64,000 nt of DNA from Amycolatopsis regifaucium (GCF_001613935.1 NZ_LQCI01000014.1:131383-195382); one strand, 5' to 3'. Positions 52,962-62,700 are shown, numbered from the stretch's first letter. The notes: generated by a model not told the origin, from the sequence alone. Numbers and translations are program-made.

Positions 52962-54968
52962 ATGAGTGACGAGGACCCGTACCTGTGGCTGGAAGACGTG
53001 ACCGGCGAAGAAGCGCTGGACTGGGTGCGAGCCCGCAACGCCGAAGCTCTGGCGGAACTGGCGGGCGGTGAGCGGTTCGCCGGGATCCGTGACGAGGTCC
53101 GCGAGGTTCTCGACGCCGATGACCGGATCCCGTACGTCCGGCGCCGCGGCGGGTATCTCTACAACTTCTGGCAGGACTCGGCCAATCCCCGTGGCCTGTG
53201 GCGCCGCACCACCCTCGAGCAGTACCGGCTCGACGCGCCGGAGTGGGAGCTCCTGCTCGACGTCGACGCGCTGGCCGAGGCCGACGGCGAGAACTGGGTG
53301 TGGCAGGGCGCGGCCGTCCTCCGGCCGGGTTATCAGCGCGCGCTGGTCGAACTCTCGCGCGGTGGCGCCGACGCGACCGTGGTCCGCGAGTTCGATCTCG
53401 ACGAACGCCGGTTCGTCGAAGACGGGTTCTTCGTACCCGAAGCCAAGACCCGGATCGGCTGGATCGACCGTGACCGCGTCTACATCGGCACCGATTTCGG
53501 CGCGGGGACGCTGACCAACTCGGGCTATCCGAGGCTGGCGAAGGAATGGCGGCGCGGCACCCCGCTCGAGGAGGCGGCAGTGGTCTTCGAGGGCAAGCCG
53601 GACGACGTCTCGGTGTCCGCCCACCACGACCCGACCGAGGGATACGAGCGCGACTTCGTCTACCGGTCGATCGACTTCTACCGCACCGAACGGTATCTCC
53701 GGACGCCCGGCGGCCTCGAACGGATCGGGGTCCCCGAAGACGCGCAGACGTCCTCACACCGGGAATGGCTGCTGATCCGGCTTCGCTCGGACTGGACCGT
53801 CGACGGCATCACCTATCCGTCCGGGGCTTTGCTCGCCTCCGGGTTCGACGCCTTCATGGCGGGTGAGCGCGACTTCACGACGCTGTTCACGCCTGACGCG
53901 CACACGTCGCTGGAGTACTGGGTGTGGACGCACAACCACTTGTTGCTCTCGACGCTGTCCGACGTCCGGACGGAATTGCACGTCCTCACGCCGTCGGACG
54001 GCTGGAACTCCCAGCCGCTCGCCGGTGCCCCGGAACTGGGCACGGCGCAGATCACCGGCACCGACCCCGACGTCAGCGACGAGTACCTGCTCGACTCCAG
54101 CGGCTACACCCAGCCGTCGACACTGAGCTACGGGCACGTCGGTGGCGACGTCGAAGTCCTCAAGCGCGCTCCCGCCTTCTTCGACAGTGAGGGCATGACG
54201 GTTTCGCAGTACTTCGCGGCTTCGGAAGACGGTACGAAGATCCCGTACTTCGTCGTACGTCCTTCCGGGGCCGAAGGCGGGCCGACGCTGCTGACCGGCT
54301 ACGGCGGCTTCGAGGTCTCACTGACCCCCGGCTACAGCGGCGTGATCGGCCGCGGCTGGCTCTCGCGCGGCGGGACCTACGTCGTCGCGAACATCCGGGG
54401 TGGCGGCGAATACGGCCCCTCCTGGCACACCTCGGTCATCAAGGCCAAGCGGTACAAGGTCTACGAGGACTTCTCGGCCGTCGCCGCCGACCTCGTCGAG
54501 CGCGGCATCAGCGAACCGGGCCGCCTCGGCATCCAGGGCGGCAGCAACGGCGGGCTGCTGATGGGGGTCATGCTGACGCGGTACCCGCACCTGTTCGGCG
54601 CGATCGTGAGCCAGGTTCCGCTGCTGGACATGAAGCGGTACCACAAGCTTCTCGCGGGCGCGTCGTGGATGGCCGAGTACGGTGACCCCGACGAGCCCGC
54701 CGAATGGGACTATCTCGGGAAGTATTCGCCGTACCAGAACGTCCACAGTGGACGCGAGTATCCGCCGGTCCTGTTCGTCACCTCCACCAGGGACGACCGG
54801 GTGCACCCCGCGCACGCGCGCAAGATGGTCGCGCGGATGCTGGAGCAGGGGCACGACGTGCGCTACCACGAGAACATCGAAGGCGGGCACGGCGCGGCGG
54901 CCGACAACGAGCAGCTGGCGTTCAAATGGGCGCTGGTGCTCGAATTCCTGTGGGAGAAGCTCGCCTGA
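52962..54968 (+). CDS. Prolyl oligopeptidase family (S9A) peptidase
   Basis: The 668-residue cytoplasmic peptidase cleaves after Pro in short peptides. It starts with the family's DPYLWLEDVTGEEALDWVRARN. A seven-bladed propeller precedes the catalytic domain: nucleophile in QGGSNGGLLMG near residue 520, Asp in STRDDRVHP, His in IEGGHGAAADN. GGFEVSLTPGYSG and NIRGGGEYGPSWH are also typical. ATG 52962 is chosen because the conserved N-terminus starts there; no strong ribosome-binding site is visible. Confidence 0.92.
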   Translation: MSDEDPYLWLEDVTGEEALDWVRARNAEALAELAGGERFAGIRDEVREVLDADDRIPYVRRRGGYLYNFWQDSANPRGLWRRTTLEQYRLDAPEWELLLDVDALAEADGENWVWQGAAVLRPGYQRALVELSRGGADATVVREFDLDERRFVEDGFFVPEAKTRIGWIDRDRVYIGTDFGAGTLTNSGYPRLAKEWRRGTPLEEAAVVFEGKPDDVSVSAHHDPTEGYERDFVYRSIDFYRTERYLRTPGGLERIGVPEDAQTSSHREWLLIRLRSDWTVDGITYPSGALLASGFDAFMAGERDFTTLFTPDAHTSLEYWVWTHNHLLLSTLSDVRTELHVLTPSDGWNSQPLAGAPELGTAQITGTDPDVSDEYLLDSSGYTQPSTLSYGHVGGDVEVLKRAPAFFDSEGMTVSQYFAASEDGTKIPYFVVRPSGAEGGPTLLTGYGGFEVSLTPGYSGVIGRGWLSRGGTYVVANIRGGGEYGPSWHTSVIKAKRYKVYEDFSAVAADLVERGISEPGRLGIQGGSNGGLLMGVMLTRYPHLFGAIVSQVPLLDMKRYHKLLAGASWMAEYGDPDEPAEWDYLGKYSPYQNVHSGREYPPVLFVTSTRDDRVHPAHARKMVARMLEQGHDVRYHENIEGGHGAAADNEQLAFKWALVLEFLWEKLA

Positions 54969-54976
54969 CCTATCCG

Positions 54977-55010
54977 GGGAGGGGACTTTCCAGCGCGAAA
55001 GTCCCCTCCC
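54977..55010. terminator. 14-bp hairpin between convergent genes
   Basis: GGGAGGGGACTTTC (54977-54990) and GAAAGTCCCCTCCC (54997-55010) pair perfectly around a 6-nt loop. It lies between the S9 peptidase and gdx stop codons, so bidirectional termination is likely. Confidence 0.7.
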
Positions 55011-55015
55011 TCAGG

Positions 55016-55330
55016 TCACTCCGCCACCCTCGCCAGCACGACACCTCCCACGATCAGCCCCATCGCGGCGAACCGCCCGAAGCTGAGCGGGTCCTTGTGG
55101 ACGACGACGCCGAACACGATCGCGCCCACCGCCCCGATCCCGGTGAACACGGCATACGCGGTCCCCACCGGCAGCGAGTCCATCGCCTTCGACAACAGGT
55201 AGACCGCGGCGACACCGAGCACGAAACACAGCACGGTCGGCCAGAACCGGGTGAAGTTCTCCGTCGGCTTGATGCTCTGCGACCAGGCGACCTCGACGAC
55301 TCCGGCCAAAAGCAGGATTCCCCAGCCCAT
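55016..55330 (-). CDS. gdx: SMR-family guanidinium exporter (Gdx/SugE type)
   Basis: The 104-residue protein has four membrane helices and is a small multidrug resistance subunit that works as a dual-topology dimer. The essential Glu is in AGVVEVAWSQSIK (residue about 13), and SLPVGTAYAVFTGIGAVGA is the SugE/Gdx signature. Gdx members export guanidinium with protons; polyaromatic-cation efflux is the alternative. ATG overlaps the azoR stop. No guanidine riboswitch is visible upstream. Confidence 0.9.
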   Translation of the reverse strand: MGWGILLLAGVVEVAWSQSIKPTENFTRFWPTVLCFVLGVAAVYLLSKAMDSLPVGTAYAVFTGIGAVGAIVFGVVVHKDPLSFGRFAAMGLIVGGVVLARVAE

Positions 55331-55977
55331 CAGGCTTCCCTTCCGGCCTTTTCGGCGCCGAGAAGCGCCTGTTCCCGCGACGCGATCCGGTCGGGATCAC
55401 GCGGGTTCAGCCGCGGGTCGACGAGCGCGTTCGTGAGTTCGGCGTGCAGGAACGTGACGTCGTGAACGTCGTAGTGCCCGGCGAAGAAGTCACGCAGGTA
55501 GCGCTCGTGGTGGTCGACCGGCTCGCGCGGCGTGCCCGGCAGGTAGGTGCCGCCCCGTGCCCCGGTGACGACGAAAGCCTTGCCCGCCAAGGACATCTTC
55601 GGGAACGTCACCTGGTCGATCCACAGTTTGAGCGTCGCGGGGATGGAGAAGTTGTACATCGGCGCCCCGATCAGCACGACGTCGGCGGCGAGCAGTTCGG
55701 CCAGCAGCGGCTCGATGACCGCCCAGGCCTCACGCTGCTCGGCCGTCTTCACCACCGAGGCGTAGTCAGCCGGATCGGTGATCTCGGCGGCGAGGACGGC
55801 GTCGCAGATCTCGGTCCACGCCTGCCCGATCGGGGGCACCGGTTCGGCTGCCACGTCGCGGTAGGTGTAGTCCGCGCCGGGGTGCGCGGCGCGCCAGACC
55901 TCGGCGAAGCGAGCACTCAGCTCGCGAGAGAACGACGCACGGCGGGCGCTGGAGTCGAGGTGGAGAAGATGGCTCAT
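55330..55977 (-). CDS. azoR: FMN-dependent NADH-azoreductase/quinone reductase (AzoR type)
   Basis: The 215-residue flavodoxin-like reductase has HLDSSARRASFSRELSARF (FMN phosphate loop), PMYNFSIPATLKLWIDQVTFP (near residue 105) and VTGARGGTYLPGTP. It reduces quinones or azo compounds by two-electron transfer. It is co-translated with gdx and divergent from a TetR gene, so it looks like a regulated detoxification unit. Two palindromic boxes are in the gap. Confidence 0.9.
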   Translation of the reverse strand: MSHLLHLDSSARRASFSRELSARFAEVWRAAHPGADYTYRDVAAEPVPPIGQAWTEICDAVLAAEITDPADYASVVKTAEQREAWAVIEPLLAELLAADVVLIGAPMYNFSIPATLKLWIDQVTFPKMSLAGKAFVVTGARGGTYLPGTPREPVDHHERYLRDFFAGHYDVHDVTFLHAELTNALVDPRLNPRDPDRIASREQALLGAEKAGREA

Positions 55978-55995
55978 GGGGCCTCCCGGACCAGG

Positions 55996-56048
55996 AAGTG
56001 GACACGTCGTCCACTTGCTTTGCCGGGTACAAGTGGACGACGCGTCCG
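55996..56048. promoter_or_regulatory. Two TetR-type operator boxes
   Basis: AAGTGGAC-N5-GTCCACTT (55996-56016) is a perfect 8-bp inverted repeat. A second copy, AAGTGGAC-N5-GTCCGGAT (56031-56051), keeps one half-site exactly and has a degenerate other half. The two are 35 bp apart in the 92-bp azoR/tetR divergent gap, suiting cooperative autoregulation. Confidence 0.75.
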
Positions 56049-56069
56049 GATATTCCCTAGGCTGCGGAC

Positions 56070-56657
56070 ATGCCGACAGAAGATCTGCTCGCGAACGGCC
56101 CGGGGCGGGAACGAGCCGATGCCGCCCGCAACCGCGCGAAGATCCTGAAGGCCGCTGAAGAACTCTTCGCCGCCCGTCCGGCCGCGGACGTCACCATGGA
56201 GGACATCGCCAAGGCGGCCGGCGTCGGCCGCGCCACGCTGTACCGCCGCTACCCCGACCGGTCGGCGATCGCCGTCGCCCTGCTGGACGAGCACGAGCGG
56301 GAACTGCAGGAGCGGCTGCTCACCGGTCCTCCCCCACTGGGCCCCGGCGCGCCGCCCGCGGAACGGCTGGCCGCGTTCTACGCGGCGATGACCGATTTGC
56401 TCGACCGGCACGCGCATCTCGTACTCGGCACCGAGGTCGGGCATTCGCGGTTCACCACCGGCCCGTACCGGCTGTGGCGCACCCACGTCCGCATTCTCGC
56501 CGAGCAGGCGGGCGCGAAGGATCCGGACGCGCTCGCCGACATCCTGCTGGCACCGCTCGCACCCGAGGTCTTCCTCCATCAGACCGGTGAACTCGGCCTG
56601 AGCCCCGAACGGATCACCGAGGCACTGAAGGAGCAGGCGCGACGGGCGTTGTCCTGA
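56070..56657 (+). CDS. TetR family transcriptional regulator
   Basis: The 195-residue regulator has the N-terminal helix-turn-helix NRAKILKAAEELFAARPAADVTMEDIAKAAGVGRATLYRRYPDRSAIAVAL. The C-terminal domain is of unknown ligand specificity. It should repress itself and azoR-gdx through the two boxes in the shared gap. Its stop abuts the convergent SRPBCC stop. Confidence 0.92.
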   Translation: MPTEDLLANGPGRERADAARNRAKILKAAEELFAARPAADVTMEDIAKAAGVGRATLYRRYPDRSAIAVALLDEHERELQERLLTGPPPLGPGAPPAERLAAFYAAMTDLLDRHAHLVLGTEVGHSRFTTGPYRLWRTHVRILAEQAGAKDPDALADILLAPLAPEVFLHQTGELGLSPERITEALKEQARRALS

Positions 56658-57056
56658 TCAGCCGGCGAGACCGTCGACGACGACCTTCAGCACGGCCTGC
56701 CAGTGCTCACGTTGCGCGGCGCGCTCCTCCGGCCCGGCGAGCCGCTCCTGATGGAAGACCACGACCGTCTTGCCGGGACCGGCCGGACGGAGCCCGACCT
56801 GGACCGTGCTCTCGTGGTCCCAGTCCTTCGGCCGCCAGGTGAGACGGATCTTCTCGCGTTCGCGGTAGCCGCGGACCTCGCCGACGGTGCCCTCGGCCGT
56901 CTCGTACGGCGCGCCCTTCTCCGGCTCCAGCCGCACGTCACCCAGCCAGTCCGCGAGCCCCGGACCCGAAAGGTAGTCCCAGACGTGCTCCAGCGGATAC
57001 GCCACCGTCTTGGACACGCCGATCTCCCAGCCCGCGTCCTTCGTCTTCCCGACCAC
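56658..57056 (-). CDS. SRPBCC (AHSA1-like) family protein
   Basis: The 132-residue SRPBCC protein has EIGVSKTVAYPLEHVWDYLSGPGLADWLGDVRLE at the start and LTWRPKDWDHESTVQVGLRP in the middle. The end HQERLAGPEERAAQREHWQAVLKVVVDGL is typical of AHSA1-type proteins. Ligand or partner is unknown. The GTG start follows GGAGG closely. It is divergent from the CGNR gene across 55 bp. Confidence 0.85.
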   Translation of the reverse strand: MVGKTKDAGWEIGVSKTVAYPLEHVWDYLSGPGLADWLGDVRLEPEKGAPYETAEGTVGEVRGYREREKIRLTWRPKDWDHESTVQVGLRPAGPGKTVVVFHQERLAGPEERAAQREHWQAVLKVVVDGLAG

Positions 57057-57077
57057 GCCGCCTCCACTGTAACCGTC

Positions 57078-57112
57078 TTGACCGGTTTCCGAAACCGACT
57101 ATAGTGGTTACA
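57078..57112 (+). promoter_or_regulatory. Promoter of the CGNR gene, leaderless
   Basis: TTGACC (57078-57083) and TATAGT (57100-57105) are separated by 16 bp, a near-consensus housekeeping promoter. The start would fall at 57111-57112, on the ATG, giving a leaderless mRNA. CGGTTTC-C-GAAACCG (57083-57097) lies between -35 and -10 and overlaps the -35, a good operator position. TGTAACC/GGTTACA arms flank the whole promoter. Confidence 0.6.
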
Positions 57113-57711
57113 TGACGCCGGGAACAAGACTGCTCGTGAGCGCACAGGGTGAGCGGTACCGGTTCGATCCGGGCAGCCTCAGCCTGGAACTCATGCTGAC
57201 CGGCGGCCCCGGCCCGTATCAGCGGTACGAGATCGCGCACGCGCCCGCCGACCTCGCCGAGTGGTTCACCGGCTCCCGGCTCGCGCTGACCGCGCCTCTG
57301 ACCGACGTCCGGATCCGGCCCGCCGAACTCACCGCGCTCAAGGAGCTTCGAAACGCGCTCTACCAGGTCGTCCCCGCTCTCGCACACGGCGAGCCGCCGT
57401 CGGCCGAGGCGCTGGCTTCGCTGAATGACGCGACGGAGGCGAGCCCGCGGCCGGTGATCGATCCGGAAACCCGCCGGCTCGCCTGGGCCCCGCCCATCAC
57501 CGGCAGGCAACTCCTCGGAGCCGTCGCCCGCGACGCCATCGAACTCGTCTCGGGCCGGCGGTCCGGCCGCGTCCGCGAGTGTTCCGCGGACGACTGCCAG
57601 CTGCTCTTCTTCGACACCTCACGCTCGGGCAACCGCCGCTGGTGCTCGATGGAGCGGTGCGGCAACCGCGCCAAGATCCGGGCCTACCGGGCGCGGGCCG
57701 AAACGTCGTGA
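57112..57711 (+). CDS. CGNR zinc-finger (ABATE domain) protein
   Basis: The 199-residue protein has an N-terminal ABATE-type domain (LSLELMLTGGPGP, ADLAEWF) and a C-terminal CGNR zinc finger: RECSADDCQLLFFDTSRSGNRRWCSMERCGNRAKIRAYRAR. Four Cys bind zinc. These proteins are thought to be stress-related transcription regulators. The gene has its own leaderless promoter with an embedded palindrome and may be autoregulated or regulate the divergent SRPBCC gene. Confidence 0.9.
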   Translation: MTPGTRLLVSAQGERYRFDPGSLSLELMLTGGPGPYQRYEIAHAPADLAEWFTGSRLALTAPLTDVRIRPAELTALKELRNALYQVVPALAHGEPPSAEALASLNDATEASPRPVIDPETRRLAWAPPITGRQLLGAVARDAIELVSGRRSGRVRECSADDCQLLFFDTSRSGNRRWCSMERCGNRAKIRAYRARAETS

Positions 57712-57729
57712 TCGCTAGGATTTCCGGCG

Positions 57730-58779
57730 ATGCAAGGTGCGGCGAAGCTGGAACAGCGTGTCGTGGAGACGGCGGAGAAGCTGTTGTCCACGCGGAAATC
57801 GGTGACCGCGCTCGACGTCCTGGCCGGGATCGGCTGGCTGTCGGACAACGTCCTCACCGACTGGCAGCAGAGCAGGATCCCCGACCTGTCGACGGCGCTG
57901 CCGGTGGACAAGGAAAAGCTGAGCTTCGCCCTCGGAGCCCTTCAGCGCTGGGCCGAAGCGAAGGGCCTCGAAGGCGCCGAGATCGAGCGCGTCGCGGCAA
58001 CGCGTGACCGGGCCGCCCTGAGAGCGACTTCGGATGACCTGGCCGACCTCGAACCGCTGTTCCGGACGCACTGGATCATGCCGGGACTGTCCGACGCCAA
58101 ACGGGCGCAAGTCGTCGCGCGGCAACAGAAAGCCCCCGACCTGTTCGTCTGGGTCGCGCTCAAGGAATGGACCTGTGCCGAGTGCGGCGGTACCGGCGAT
58201 CTGCTGTACCTGGAGAAAGAGGTGCCACATTGCCTCGACTGCGCCGACCTCGGCCACCTGGTCTTCCTGCCTTCGGGTGACGCGACCCTGACCCGTCGGG
58301 CCAAGAAGGCGAGCCGCCTCTCCGCCGTGGTCACGCGCTTCAACCGATCACGGAAACGCCAGGAGCGCCAAGGAATCCTGGTCGAGGAAGAGGCGCTCCG
58401 CAGCGCCGAAGAACAGTGCTTCGCCGACGAGGATGTCCGGGAACGACGTCGCGTACGTGATCGCGAGCGGCGCGCCCAGGAAGACGTCGAGTTCACCGCC
58501 CGGTTCTTCACCGCGATCACCGAGATGTTCCCCGGCTGCCCGCCGGAGCGGGCGCGCGCCATCGCCGAACACGCCGGTCAGCGTGGCAGTGGCCGGGTCG
58601 GCCGGTCCGCCGCCGGGCGCGAACTGGCCGAGCGGGCGGTGTTCCTCGCCGTCGTCGCCTCGATCCGGCACCTGGACACCGACTACGACGACCTCCTCAT
58701 GGCGGGTGTGGAGCGGCAGGCCGCCCGTGACCGCATCCGCTCGACCATCGACACGGTGCTCGAACGCTGGCGAGCCTGA
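57730..58779 (+). CDS. DUF2293 domain protein with zinc knuckle
   Basis: The 349-residue protein is of unknown function. The middle has a four-Cys zinc-binding region (CAECGGTGDLLYL...PHCLDCADLG, residues about 150-180) followed by a strongly charged helical segment. The C-terminus is DUF2293: TEMFPGCPPERARAIAEHAGQRGSGRVGRSAAGRELAERAV and HLDTDYDDLLMAGVERQAARDRIR. It starts 18 bp after the CGNR stop, so shared transcription is likely. Confidence 0.85.
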   Translation: MQGAAKLEQRVVETAEKLLSTRKSVTALDVLAGIGWLSDNVLTDWQQSRIPDLSTALPVDKEKLSFALGALQRWAEAKGLEGAEIERVAATRDRAALRATSDDLADLEPLFRTHWIMPGLSDAKRAQVVARQQKAPDLFVWVALKEWTCAECGGTGDLLYLEKEVPHCLDCADLGHLVFLPSGDATLTRRAKKASRLSAVVTRFNRSRKRQERQGILVEEEALRSAEEQCFADEDVRERRRVRDRERRAQEDVEFTARFFTAITEMFPGCPPERARAIAEHAGQRGSGRVGRSAAGRELAERAVFLAVVASIRHLDTDYDDLLMAGVERQAARDRIRSTIDTVLERWRA

Positions 58780-58818
58780 CCGCTGTCACGATCCGGGCGC
58801 GGTCCCCGTCCAGAAGGC

Positions 58819-59169
58819 ATGTTCACCGCCTACCTCACCGTGGCCATCGTGACGATCGTGATCAACGCCGGAATCGCCGCAGCCGACTTCGCGCGTGTCC
58901 CCTTCGTCCTGAAGAACTCCGCCGAAGTCGACGTGCCCCCGTCCTGGATCCCGCCACTGGCGTCACTGAAAGCGGCGGGCGCGGCGGGCCTGCTGCTCGG
59001 TCTGCTCGGCGTGCCCTACCTCGGTACCGCGGCGGCTGTCGGGCTCGTGTTGTTCTACGTCGGCGCCGTCATCACTCACGTGCGCGCCCGCGTTTTCTCC
59101 AACATCGCCTTCCCCGGCGGATTTCTCGTGCTCGCCGTAGCCACCCTCGTCCTCGATCTCGCGCGGTGA
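58819..59169 (+). CDS. DoxX-like membrane protein
   Basis: The 116-residue integral membrane protein has four hydrophobic segments (YLTVAIVTIVINAGIAAAD, AGAAGLLLGLLGVPYLGTA, VGLVLFYVGAVITHVRA, PGGFLVLAVATLVLDLA). The pattern fits the DoxX family. The function is unclear in actinomycetes; a membrane oxidoreductase partner role is known for some relatives. It follows the DUF2293 gene by 39 bp. Confidence 0.85.
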   Translation: MFTAYLTVAIVTIVINAGIAAADFARVPFVLKNSAEVDVPPSWIPPLASLKAAGAAGLLLGLLGVPYLGTAAAVGLVLFYVGAVITHVRARVFSNIAFPGGFLVLAVATLVLDLAR

Positions 59170-59338
59170 GCGTCAATTCCTCAGGAAATAAGGACTGAAG
59201 TGCCCGGCGGCCCGGCGGTCGCGCCCGAGCCTGTTCCGCTGTGCCGCTCGGGATCGCCGACCCGGTGCGTGACCGCAGCCGCCCTCGGTAACACGCGGAG
59301 TTTTCACTCACGGAAGTCGTCGGTGGGGACCATGACGA

Positions 59339-59715
59339 TCACTCAAGGAGCGGAGCGACGAGTTCCGGCCGCAGTCCCCACCCCTCGGCGAGAATCGGCC
59401 GTCCGGAGACCAGCGCGCGCAGATCGTCCAGTGCCCCTTCGAACCGTGCCGGGAAACCGGCGATCGTGTCGGCGGCCATCTGCCCGCGGCGCATCCCGAC
59501 TCCGAGACCGGGTGGGTCGCGTTGCGGACGCGCTGAGCCACGCGGCGATCCTGATGGGCTCGGGCGTCGTGGAAGTCGTACTGATAGCCGGTGATGCCGT
59601 GGCGACGCGCCGGCAACCGGGAGACGGTGGACTTTCCGGCCCACTGGCCACCGCAGATCCACAGCGCCTGCTTGAGCGTGCCGAACGGGTCGACGATTCC
59701 ACTGTCCGTGGTCAC
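59339..59715 (-). pseudogene. Frameshifted and truncated P-loop kinase-like gene
   Basis: From GTG 59715 a frame reads GTLKQALWICGGQWAGKSTVSR (Walker A, GxxxxGKS) and continues through GITGYQYDFHDARAHQDRR. It then loses sense, and a second frame continues GQMAADTIAGFPARFEGALDDLRALVSGRPILAEGWGLRPELVAPLLE before stopping. A frameshift in the middle and an early stop have inactivated it. Intact relatives look like P-loop nucleotide-kinase-type proteins. It lies between DoxX and nrdJ, with a palindrome-free gap on both sides. Confidence 0.65.
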
Positions 59716-59797
59716 CGGGGTCTCCTGTCGCCGGCCATTTCACCGACCCGTGCTCCGGCGAACGACGTCGGTCGTCCGCCGGAGCAGGCATCGAAGA

Positions 59798-62700
59798 TCA
59801 GCTGCAACCAGAGGTCGCGCCACACCCTTCACAGGCGTAGCAAGAACCGGCGGGCCGCATCTTCGTGCCGCAGGTCATGCAGAGCGGCGCGTCGGAAGCC
59901 GTACCGAGGTTCAGCTCCACCAGCTCCGCCGTCGAATGCGCCACCTTGGCGGGTTCCGCGGACGACGAGTCCACAGTGGACCGAAGGGCGTCGATGTCGA
60001 CGTTCTCCGATTCCGCGGCGGGAGCGGCACCGTAGTTCGCCTCGACCTGCGCCGAACGCTCGTCGGCGGTGAAGATGCCTAGCTGGGCACGCTTCTCGTA
60101 CGGCAGGTAATCCAGCGCCAGCCGCCGGAACAGGTAGTCCATGACGCTGGTGGCGATCCGGATGTCCGGGTCGTCGGTCATCCCGGCCGGCTCGAAACGC
60201 AGATTGGAGAACTTCGAAACGTAGAACTCCAGCGGAATCCCGTGCTGCAGGCCGACCGAGATCGACATGGAGAACGCGTCCATCACGCCCGCGAGGGTCG
60301 ACCCCTGCTTGCCCAGCTTCACGAAGATCTCGCCGAGCCCGTCGTCCGGGTAGGAGCCGGCGTGCAGGTAGCCCTCGGCGCCGCCGACGGTGAACGACAC
60401 TGTCTGGCTCGGACGTTTCTTCGGCAGGCGCTTGCGAACCGGCCGGTACTCGACGACCTTCGCCGCCTCGGGCTCTTCCTTCTTCGCCGAACCCTTCTTG
60501 CCGGTGGACAGGGGCTGCCCGACCTTGCAGTTGTCGCGGTAGATCGCGAGCGCCTTGAGACCGGATTTCCAGCCCTGGAAGTAGATCTCCTCGACCTCTT
60601 CGACGGTCGCCGACTCCGGCATGTTGACCGTCTTGGAGATCGCGCCGGACAGGAACGGCTGCACCGCGGCCATCATCCGCACGTGGCCCATCGGCGCGAT
60701 GGACCGCTCCCCCACCGCGCAGTCGAACACCTCGTAGTGCTCGGGGCGCAGTCCGGGGGCGTCGACGACGTGACCGTGCTGGGCGATGTACTCGACGATC
60801 GCTTCGACCTGTTCGCCCTGATAGCCGAGTGCGGTCAGCGCGCGCGGGACGGTCTGGTTGACGATCTGCATCGAGCCGCCGCCGACCAGCTTCTTGAACT
60901 TGACCAGCGAGAAGTCCGGTTCGATGCCGGTCGTGTCGCAATCCATCATGAAGCCGATGGTGTTGTGGCTGACGAAGCCATTGGCGACGTAGGTGACGTT
61001 GTCCGGCACCGACAGGTCAAAGGTGGGCTGTACGCCACCATCCTCATTGGACTCGACAGGCTCGAAAAGGTACTTGAGTGCCCGGCCGAGGCGGGGATCG
61101 AGAGTTTCGGAGTAGATCCGGCGGGCCAGCATCCGCGCCACTCCACCGGTCTTCCGGAGCGATTGCAAGACCGCGTCACGGTACTCATGTCCCAGCGGTA
61201 CCAGTACGTCCCACACCGGTCGTGGAAGGTGCACTCGATCACCCTTGGTCGACCCGTCCGGCTCCAGGCACACCATCGACCGCGCCTTGCGCTCACCGAT
61301 GAAACCGACGACCTCGTCGAAGATCATGGCGTGGTCGACATTCCGTAGCCGGATCTGCAGTACCGGCCCGCCGAATCCGCTGGTCGTCCGCCGGGTCGTG
61401 GTAGCCATGCCCAGGGTCAGCAGCAGACTCCGAAGGTCTTCGCCGAAGAGTTCCGAGGAGGTGGAGACGCTCGGAACTCCCTCCTGCACGGTCCCGTCCG
61501 CCTCGAAGACTCCGCGCAGGAACGCGGCGTAGACCTCGGGGTCGTTGGTCTCCCGGACACTTGCGGGGACCCGGGGGGGCCAGCCTCTTCCGGCGTGGTC
61601 GAGACCGGGGAGTTCCTTCGCGAATCCTGCCGCCTGCCACCACCGAGCCAGCCGGACGGACTGAAGGGTCACCTCCTGATAGCCCTGACACTGCCGGACC
61701 ACCGGCTCCAGGTCGAAGAGACCCTTGCTCAGGATGCGCAAGCGTTCGACGACATCGAGATCGGCGTCGGCCACACAGAGCCGAATGCCCTTGGCGTGCA
61801 GCCTTCCGTCGCCCTCGAAGTACCCGACCAGTTCCGCGAGATCGGCGGTGACCTCGTCCGGTACCCGGATAGCGCGGTCGCCGGCGTAGTACGCCTGGTC
61901 GAGTTCGGGCAGCGGCACCCGGCGAGGATCGCCGACCAGACCGCCCAGCTGCATGGGCACCAGGTCGCCGGACTGGATGTCGGCGAGTCGTTTCCACACC
62001 CAGGACCCGGTCTCCGGTTCCAGCACCTTGACCCGGTGGGCGAGAGTGCCCTGGATCCGGTATCCGCCCTTGGTCTCGATCCGGCGGGTGGGCTCCTCGC
62101 CGTTGACGTAGAACTTCGTGGCTCGGCGCGGGCCTTCGTCGGTCGCGACCGTGAACTCGACATCCTGCCAGCGGTCTCCGTACAGATCGCCGAGTTCGGA
62201 GAGCCGGGCCAGTCCACGATCGGTGGTGACCAGGGTGTCCGCGGTCAGGCATCCGGTGGGCGCGAGTACTGAGGCTTGCGCGTTGCGCCAGCCGCTGGTC
62301 TCGCCCAGCTCGATTCCGCGCTTCCATTCCTGGGCCGCGAGCGCGCGGACCGCGGCGTCTCCTGTGTGGTAGGTCCGCACCAGTTCGTTGGCCGCGGCGT
62401 GCTTGCGCATGACCCGCTGGTGCGCCTCGGCGTTGCGCGCGTAGCCCTCGTACGGACCGACGGCCTCGGCGAGTTCGGCCGAACGCCGGTACGAGACACC
62501 GGTCATCAGCGAAGTGATCGCGGCGGCGAGCGCACGGCCACCGTCGGAGTCGTAGGCGTGCCCGAGCGCCATCAGCAGTGCGCCCAGGTTCGCGTATCCG
62601 ATACCGAGCTGGCGGAACTTGCGCGTCGTGTCGCCGATCGCCTCGGTCGGGAAATCGGCGAAGCAGATCGAGATGTCCATCGCGGTGATGACCAGCTCGA

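Noticed and set aside
55978..56069. Guanidine riboswitch for the Gdx exporter
   Set aside because: gdx is overlapped by azoR, and the azoR leader holds TetR-type palindromes rather than the known guanidine aptamers.
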